Notes under the pieces: model-generated | What the model saw: the letters and a program-made list of their open reading frames with translations, nothing else | The model's database searches: none | What the model was told of the DNA's origin: nothing | NCBI GenBank assembly: GCA_015501585.1 | Contig: JADNRY010000181.1 | Location: 62,001 to 126,000 of the forward strand | DNA length: 64,000 nt | From: Rhodocollybia butyracea | Taxonomy: Eukaryota > Basidiomycota > Agaricomycetes > Agaricales > Omphalotaceae | Reading direction: 5' to 3' | Shown here: piece after piece, positions 63,032 to 64,000 of the stretch | Position numbering within the stretch: position 1 is the stretch's first letter | How the letters are laid out: every line of letters starts with the position of its first letter | Made by a program: the position numbers and the translations under genes

Positions 63032-64000
63032 GACGGGAGGGATTGATTTCTGGGGCGTCCTATGATGGACTATATTTGAGGACTTGTACTGTAAATGTGT
63101 TGGCAAACTTGGCAGTCACCCAGTGGCAAAAAAAATCCTTAACCGGAATGGGAACACGTTGGAGGGACACGGGAAGAGGAACAAGCAAGTGGATTCCGCG
63201 AATGAATTGTAAGCCGATTCGGTTGAAGGTTGGTATTAGGTTGGCAAGTCGTTTCTTAACCAAGCCTGAACTGAACTGAGTTGCCCATGCCCAGCTCGAC
63301 GGCTATCAATGCTGGCCAGATAAGGTCTATCGGTGAGCGTTGCGCGCACGGTCCTGGCCACTTCCCGGCCCTATCCGATTTGCAGGAGATGAACTGAGCT
63401 GAGCTGCAGGCTCACCAACCTCGACGCTATCAATGTTATTAAAGTGGGCTATCCGCATGAATTGAAACTATCCGCATGAATTGAAATAAGCATCATTATC
63501 AAAATTGCCGATCTCTTCGTGAATATAGAAATGCGTCAGCGTCGCGAGTTCGGCCTCCATATCTCCGGTGCAACCCAGGTACATACAGTAAGGAGATGTG
63601 AGCTTCTCCCTGATCCCTCTCGCATTCTCCGGTCGTCGTATCGAAATCGTTCTAGGTACCTTCTCTGATTTCTATCTATAGCACAAAAACCTCCAGGCCG
63701 GAGAAATTGAAGGCAGACTACCCCGGGTTTTCCTATTTAAGCATTCGTACCAAGATTCCCCAATTAGTATCCGTGCTGCGAAGCTGTCGTTAATGTGCTG
63801 AATGCAGATTACTAATCTCCGGTATAGCATAAGCGTCCCGAACATAGCGGGAAGACGTGAATCCTCGGCACGGTCCAAGATCTGAACGTCACAACAGGCA
63901 GTTTACGTCTGTGGCCAAGAAGGTGTGGGGAGCCCAAGCAAAGAAAGTGGCCTCCGTCTATAACGCCCGTCACGGACAAGAAAAGGAAACGGCAGGGTTT
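63032..64000. other. upstream region and window end
   Basis: Promoter region of the monooxygenase followed by sequence without a recognised gene. A 19-bp unit is repeated perfectly in tandem (63449-63467 and 63468-63486). Two similar stretches containing gaactgag... and cgctatcaatg/ggctatcaatg lie at about 63270-63315 and 63390-63440. Confidence 0.4.
63449..63486. repeat. 19-bp perfect tandem repeat
   Basis: Two adjacent identical copies of ctatccgcatgaattgaaa about 420 bp upstream of the monooxygenase start. Confidence 0.85.

Overview
The window is nuclear DNA of a filamentous fungus, most likely a mushroom-forming basidiomycete (Agaricomycetes). Genes are split by many short introns, mostly 48-60 nt with GT-AG ends. 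The protein set also fits: laccase, sedolisin-type peptidase, F-box and BTB proteins, a multispan membrane protein of a kind common in Agaricomycetes, and an A-T-R NRPS-like enzyme. The genus cannot be fixed from sequence alone. All gene models are hand-spliced from the sequence. Family assignments come from recognised motifs, not from database searches.

Left part (1-21 kb), mostly conserved genes: the 3' part of a Bem2-like RasGEF-PH-RhoGAP protein (+); an unrecognised secreted protein whose 3' half is a run of duplicated exon-intron modules (-); relics of tim50 and of a laccase tail (+); a ComA-like phosphosulfolactate synthase homologue with a probable mitochondrial presequence (+); a large F-box protein (-); the mitochondrial co-chaperonin HSP10 (-); a RING-CH (MARCH-type) membrane E3 ligase (-); a 504-bp MITE-like element; and a conserved hypothetical protein (+).

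Middle part (22-46 kb), accessory and gene-poor: a minisatellite, a BTB protein with an in-frame stop (+), an AKR7-type aldo-keto reductase (-), a fungal multispan membrane protein (-), several kilobases with little recognisable coding content, a secreted S53 (sedolisin) peptidase (-), a possible small cysteine-rich protein (-), a second F-box gene (+), and a laccase gene carrying frameshifts (+). A diverged copy of this laccase's last ~160 bp lies about 34 kb away near 9 kb.

Right part (46.8-63 kb), a candidate biosynthetic cluster: DHA2-type MFS transporter (+), unknown protein (-), medium-chain zinc alcohol dehydrogenase (+, several frameshifts), NRPS-like adenylation-thiolation-reductase enzyme (-), 3-dehydroshikimate dehydratase-family TIM barrel (+, divergent from the NRPS-like gene) and an FAD-dependent phenol-hydroxylase-type monooxygenase (-). 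Together they suggest a route from the shikimate intermediate 3-dehydroshikimate to protocatechuate, then carboxyl activation and reduction, ring hydroxylation, redox tailoring and export. This pathway is an inference. Several accessory genes carry single-base frameshifts, often in homopolymers, while most conserved genes read cleanly. Either the accessory genes are decaying or the assembly has local indel errors.
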